This document shows positions 60,500-64,000 of a stretch of 64,000 bases of DNA, piece after piece. The stretch's first letter is position 1. Each line of letters opens with the position of its first letter. Location of the stretch: assembly GCA_964425915.1 (NCBI GenBank), contig CAYROO010000001.1:575838-639837 (forward strand), given 5' to 3'. The notes beneath the pieces were generated by a model. The model was not told where the DNA came from. It ran no database searches and worked only from the letters and a program-made list of their open reading frames with translations. This DNA comes from Polycyclovorans sp964425915 (GTDB lineage: Bacteria > Pseudomonadota > Gammaproteobacteria > Nevskiales > Nevskiaceae). A program made the position numbers and the translations under genes.

Positions 60500-62061
60500 G
60501 CCGTCTCCCGCGGGATCCAGACCTCGATCCGCGTGCCGGCCCCCGGCTGGCTGTCGGCGCGGATGCGCCCGCCGTGGGCTTCGGCGATGGCCTTGGCGAC
60601 CGCCAGCCCCAGCCCCACGCCCTGTGCCGCCTGTTGCTCGGCGCGGGCGCCGCGAAAGAAACGATCGAACACGAACGGCAACTCCTCGGCGGTGATGCCC
60701 GGACCCGCATCCTCGACAGCAAAGCGAAGCCCCTGCGTATCGGTCTCCGCGTGCAGGCGAATGGCGGCGCCCTCCGGCGAGTAGCGGATGGCATTGTCGA
60801 GCAGAATCCCCAGCAGCTGACGCAGACGTTGGGGATCGGCGGTCCAGGGGACATCCTCCCCCGCGGTGAACTGCGTCGAGAACTGCAGGTCGCGCGTTTG
60901 CCGCAGCCCCTCGAACTGCTGACTGGCCATGTCGCCCAGATCAGCCAGCCGCAGCATGCGCCGCGCGAGCCGGACACTGCCGGTGTCGACGCGCGCCACG
61001 AACAGCAGGTCTTCCACCAGGGTACTGAGCGACACCGCCTGCTCAAGAATGCTGCGTAACGCCTCCTGGTAATCGTCGGCCGACCGCGCCGCCCCCCGCA
61101 GCGCCACTTGGGCCTCGCCGCGGATGATGGTGAGCGGCGTCCGCAGCTCGTGACTGACATCCGCCAGAAAGTGGCGACGGCTGCCATCGGAGCGCTTCAG
61201 GGCTTCATTGAGCGCGACCAACTCGGCGGTCCGCTCACGCACCGCCTGCTCCAGCGCCAACTGCGCCTGTTCGCGCGTCTGCTGGCGGCTCTGCAACTGC
61301 TCGGCCATGCCGTTGAAGGTTTCCGCCACCCCATCGAACTCGGCATCGAAGCCGCGCGGCAGGCGGTGGGTGGTGTCGCCCTGTGCCAGCGCCTCGGCGC
61401 CGGTACGCAGGGCAGTCAGAGGTCGGGAGATGCCAATAATCAAGGTGGCGCTGGCCCAGATCGCCACCCCGATCATCGCCAGGGCCAGCACGAAGGAGGC
61501 AATGATCAACTGTTGATGGACCCGCTCGATGCGCCGCGTCATCGCATCGAGTACCCGCTGCTGCCGGGCACTGGCAGCGTTCACCGCCTCGCGGAAGGCG
61601 ATGTCGATGCGGTCCTCAAGCAGGGTTGCAACCGACCGTGCGTCCCGGGCCGCGGGCGGTGTCGCCAGAAACGCATCGAACTCCGTGATGATGGTGGCGA
61701 TCAGCGATTCCAGGGCATCGGTGTCCTCCACCGTACCGCGCGTGGCCTCGATGCCCAGCGCCTCGCGCTGACGAATCTCCAGATCGCGGATCCGCGCCAG
61801 CGATTCGCGGATGGCCGCCTTCTTGTTGCGGTCCACCGCCTGGTTGGCGCGCGCGCCCAACACCACCTCATCGGTCAACTGCTTGAACAGTCGATACGCC
61901 CGCACCGACAACTGCAGGTGCTCGGACAGCAGCGAATGCGCCAGTCCGAGCTGCTCGAGATGGCGATCGGTGGCCCGCACCGACCAGGTGGCAAGGCCCG
62001 ACGAGAGAATGACGATGGCCACCGACAGCGCGGCGACGCCGAGGATTTTGTATCGGTACAT
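60496..62061 (-). CDS. Membrane sensor histidine kinase
   Basis: Partner of the response regulator, 521 residues. Membrane helices lie at about 7-27 and 186-209, flanking a helical periplasmic sensor (about 30-185) with no recognisable ligand motif. A HAMP domain follows (ISRPLTALRTGAEALAQGDTTHRLP), then a coiled coil, the phosphoacceptor His304 (ADVSHELRTPLTIIRGEAQV) and the ATPase domain (LLDNAIRYSPEG, DAGPGI, GVGLGLAVAKAIAEAHGG). Stimulus unknown. Confidence 0.93.
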   Translation of the reverse strand: MYRYKILGVAALSVAIVILSSGLATWSVRATDRHLEQLGLAHSLLSEHLQLSVRAYRLFKQLTDEVVLGARANQAVDRNKKAAIRESLARIRDLEIRQREALGIEATRGTVEDTDALESLIATIITEFDAFLATPPAARDARSVATLLEDRIDIAFREAVNAASARQQRVLDAMTRRIERVHQQLIIASFVLALAMIGVAIWASATLIIGISRPLTALRTGAEALAQGDTTHRLPRGFDAEFDGVAETFNGMAEQLQSRQQTREQAQLALEQAVRERTAELVALNEALKRSDGSRRHFLADVSHELRTPLTIIRGEAQVALRGAARSADDYQEALRSILEQAVSLSTLVEDLLFVARVDTGSVRLARRMLRLADLGDMASQQFEGLRQTRDLQFSTQFTAGEDVPWTADPQRLRQLLGILLDNAIRYSPEGAAIRLHAETDTQGLRFAVEDAGPGITAEELPFVFDRFFRGARAEQQAAQGVGLGLAVAKAIAEAHGGRIRADSQPGAGTRIEVWIPRETA

Positions 62062-62126
62062 ACCGTTAGTGTGACCACCCCGACGTCCCGGCCAAAATGG
62101 GACAGACTTTGCCGTGACGTCGGGTA

Positions 62127-63230
62127 TCAGTCTTCGCGGACGATATGCACCGCGCTGCGGCGAACCTTGGGCAGCCGCTGGCTGAAGGCATCCCCGGCCC
62201 CGAGGCGCTCCAGCCAGGCCGACGCCACCTGCCGATCCGCCGGCGACAGGGCGTTATAGACCGATTGCATACGCTGCCACTTCCACAACAGGAAGCTACG
62301 GCCCCGCTGACGATAGGGCCGTCCGGCCATGGGGACGGTGACCGGTCCCAGCAGTCGTGGAATTCGGTGGCCCGCCTCGACGCTGTCGGCGCGCTCCCAA
62401 TAGCGTTCGAGGCTGCCGCGCAGCAGGGACCAGAACTCGCCGAACACCGAAGCAAAGATCGGCGCCAGCGTCTCCGGCACGGCATCGTCGGCGAGGAAAT
62501 CCCCGGATTCGCCGCCCTGCGGCGGGTGCTGCATGCGATGCACCCAGGCTTGCAGGTGCCGCCGCTTCCCGATGAGCTCGCGGGCCGGATACGGGTCCCG
62601 CCCGAGGTGCGCATAGAGGGGGCCGATCAAGCCGAAGTCCCCCAAACAGGGGCGCCCTCCCAGCAGGTAAGGGTGGTGAGCGAAGTGGGCATCCAGCGCA
62701 TCGCAAAGGGCCTCGCTCCAGGCGACGATGGTATCGACCTGTTCCGGCTTCACCCCCAGCCCGGGCAGGAAGCTCTGCGGCGTCATCGCCACCTTGGTGG
62801 CCAGCCAGTTCTTCAACGGCCGCGGTGCGCCGGGCAGCATGTTGTCGCCGGCTTCCGGCAGCAGCAGGGCATCGATGTTTTCCTGAAAGTTCCAGCGATA
62901 GTGCATGGCGCTGGGCAGCCAGAACTCATCACCCCAGGCCTCGATCACACTGGCGGCGATACGCTGACGCGGTGTCGCCGGCAGTATCGGCCGCTCGCGA
63001 TGCCGGACTTCCAGCGTGTCGATGATGCTGGCGGTGTCCTGCAACCACTCCCCCTGTGGCGTCCGCAAGACCGGCAGCACCAGCGCGCCGACCTTGCGGG
63101 TCAGGCGCACCCCGGTCCACAGGCGAACGGTCCGGTCCTCGAAGGGCAGGCCCTTGTGCCGCAGATAGGCGCGCGTCTTGCCGCTGTAGAGCGACATCTC
63201 CAGCCCGTAGTGGATGTACGGATGCGACAT
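62127..63230 (-). CDS. Glutathione S-transferase-like protein with long C-terminal domain
   Basis: Thioredoxin-fold plus helical protein of 367 residues. The first 80 residues are GST_N-like (YIHYGLEMSLYSGKTRAYLRHKGLPFEDRTV, VLPVLRTPQGEWLQDTASIIDTLE). The middle is GST_C-like, with LLGGRPCLGDFGLIGPLYAHLGRDPYPA. The extra C-terminal part (about 260-367) is basic and not typical of classical GSTs. From ATG 63230, it starts just inside the end of the adjacent GST gene, so both are co-expressed. Substrate unknown. Confidence 0.85.
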   Translation of the reverse strand: MSHPYIHYGLEMSLYSGKTRAYLRHKGLPFEDRTVRLWTGVRLTRKVGALVLPVLRTPQGEWLQDTASIIDTLEVRHRERPILPATPRQRIAASVIEAWGDEFWLPSAMHYRWNFQENIDALLLPEAGDNMLPGAPRPLKNWLATKVAMTPQSFLPGLGVKPEQVDTIVAWSEALCDALDAHFAHHPYLLGGRPCLGDFGLIGPLYAHLGRDPYPARELIGKRRHLQAWVHRMQHPPQGGESGDFLADDAVPETLAPIFASVFGEFWSLLRGSLERYWERADSVEAGHRIPRLLGPVTVPMAGRPYRQRGRSFLLWKWQRMQSVYNALSPADRQVASAWLERLGAGDAFSQRLPKVRRSAVHIVRED

Positions 63231-63231
63231 C

Positions 63232-63912
63232 TCAGCGGACCACGGTGCTACGCGCGGCAGTGGCAAACGCGGTGGCCGCCTTGGCGTCATCCAGGTTGGG
63301 CAGCTTGAATGGCACCTCGATCCCTTTGACACAAGCCGGACGCGCGTACATCGCCTTCACCCAGCGCTGCAGATGGTCCAGTCCCTCCACCGAGATGCCC
63401 GACCACTTGTGCGTGCGGACCCACGGCCAGGTGGCGATATCGGCAATCGAGTAGTCATCCGCCAACCATTCGGATTCGGCGAGACGTCTGTCCAGCACCT
63501 CGAACAGGCGCCGACCCTCGTTCTGATAACGCTCGATCACTGAAGGGATCTTTTCCGGGAAGTACCGGAAGAACACATTGGCCTGGCCCATCATCGGCCC
63601 CACCCCGCCCATCTGGAACATCACCCACTGCAGCACGCGCGAGCGTCCGCGGACGTCCGCGGGCATCAGGCGGCCGGTTTTCTCCGCCAGGTACACCAGG
63701 ATCGCGCCAGACTCGAACACCGCGAAACCGTCGTTGTCGTGATCAACCAGTGTGGGGATGCGACCGTTGGGATTGAGCCTGAGGTAGTCGGGCTTGCGTT
63801 GCTCACCCGACAGGATGTTCACCGGCTTGACGGTATATGGCAGCGCCAGCTCTTCCAGCGCGATGGAGACCTTGTGGCCGTTCGGGGTGGGGGCGGTATA
63901 GAGGTCGAACAT
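63232..63912 (-). CDS. Glutathione S-transferase (YfcG/YghU-like)
   Basis: A 226-residue protein with the GST_N motif MFDLYTAPTPNGHKVSIALEEL, the cis-Pro GRIPTLVDHDNDGFAVFESGAIL and the GST_C domain ESEWLADDYSIADIATWPWVRTHKWSG. This fits the nu-class YfcG/YghU group, which has disulfide-bond oxidoreductase activity with glutathione. First gene of a two-GST operon. A GGGAATC array lies 20 bp upstream of its start codon, probably within its promoter. Confidence 0.9.
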   Translation of the reverse strand: MFDLYTAPTPNGHKVSIALEELALPYTVKPVNILSGEQRKPDYLRLNPNGRIPTLVDHDNDGFAVFESGAILVYLAEKTGRLMPADVRGRSRVLQWVMFQMGGVGPMMGQANVFFRYFPEKIPSVIERYQNEGRRLFEVLDRRLAESEWLADDYSIADIATWPWVRTHKWSGISVEGLDHLQRWVKAMYARPACVKGIEVPFKLPNLDDAKAATAFATAARSTVVR

Positions 63913-63932
63913 GACGGGCTCCGAGGTCGGTA

Positions 63933-64000
63933 TCGGGAATCGGGAATCGGGAATCGGGAATCGGGAATCGGGAATCGGGAATCGGGAATCGGGAATCGGG
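63933..64000. repeat. GGGAATC heptamer array at the right edge
   Basis: At least nine perfect tandem GGGAATC units (63935-63997) begin 20 bp upstream of the GST start codon and run off the window. The heptamer is the same as at 9577-9604 and, inverted, at 9976-10003. Total length is unknown because the window ends inside it. Confidence 0.93.

Noticed and set aside
63933..64000. CRISPR array or minisatellite cassette
   Set aside because: The units are seven bases long with no spacers and no cas genes nearby; it is a simple heptamer array.

Overview
The window is a gene-dense stretch of high-GC gammaproteobacterial chromosome. Several conserved gene orders point that way: rhlB / trxA-rho, ampD-ampE, yibN-grxC-secB-gpsA beside envC, dapF-DUF484-xerC-hslV-hslU-DUF971-ubiE-ubiJ-ubiB. 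The GGGAATC heptamer arrays, the metK/ahcY operator boxes and a wax-ester synthase suggest the Xanthomonadales/Nevskiales neighbourhood. That placement is inference, because there is no rRNA in the window. No tRNA, rRNA, CRISPR array, prophage or intact insertion sequence was seen.

Layout. 1-6.5 kb: a type I secretion system (TolC-like, ABC, HlyD; minus strand) behind an OmpA-family protein. 6.7-11.1 kb: the methyl cycle (metK, ahcY, metF). metK and ahcY each carry the same palindrome upstream, and metF has been rearranged at both ends by repeats. 11.2-14.5 kb: rho-trxA divergent from rhlB. 14.5-19.6 kb: a GNAT/RimK-like ATP-grasp pair, a fatty-acid desaturase, a DUF2799 lipoprotein, rppH and a HAD phosphatase. 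19.7-26.8 kb: an accessory nitrogen cluster with type III glutamine-synthetase-like ligase, NCS1 permease, glutaminase, TetR regulator, TorF porin and DUF1116 protein, with two matching operator-like sites. 26.8-31.1 kb: a hisN-like phosphatase and cobalamin genes (B12 riboswitch, btuB, PduO-type adenosyltransferase, btuF), followed by ampE-ampD. 32.6-41.9 kb: M16 protease, gpsA-secB-grxC-rhodanese, envC, ctpA. 40.9-49.7 kb: a long minus-strand housekeeping series from dapF to a FabH-like synthase. 49.8-57.3 kb: an orphan actin-like ParM protein, WS/DGAT, aldehyde dehydrogenase, a penicillin-acylase-family lipoprotein and an AEC transporter. 57.3-64 kb: malic enzyme, a two-component system, two glutathione-transferase-like proteins, and a GGGAATC array running off the right edge.

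The points most worth a second look are these. (1) The 7-kb cluster at 19.7-26.8 kb looks like one TetR-controlled regulon for an unknown nitrogenous compound. (2) The metF 3' end is present three times; the last copy is recoded at 11 of 20 codons with no amino-acid change. (3) A four-helix-bundle gene is bracketed by four GGGAATC copies on the left and four inverted copies on the right. The right array encodes the N-terminus of MetF, so a change in heptamer number would shift metF out of frame. (4) ctpA has lost its normal stop and stays open for more than 500 bases antisense to the FabH-like gene. (5) An orphan actin-like ATPase has no visible ParR or centromere.
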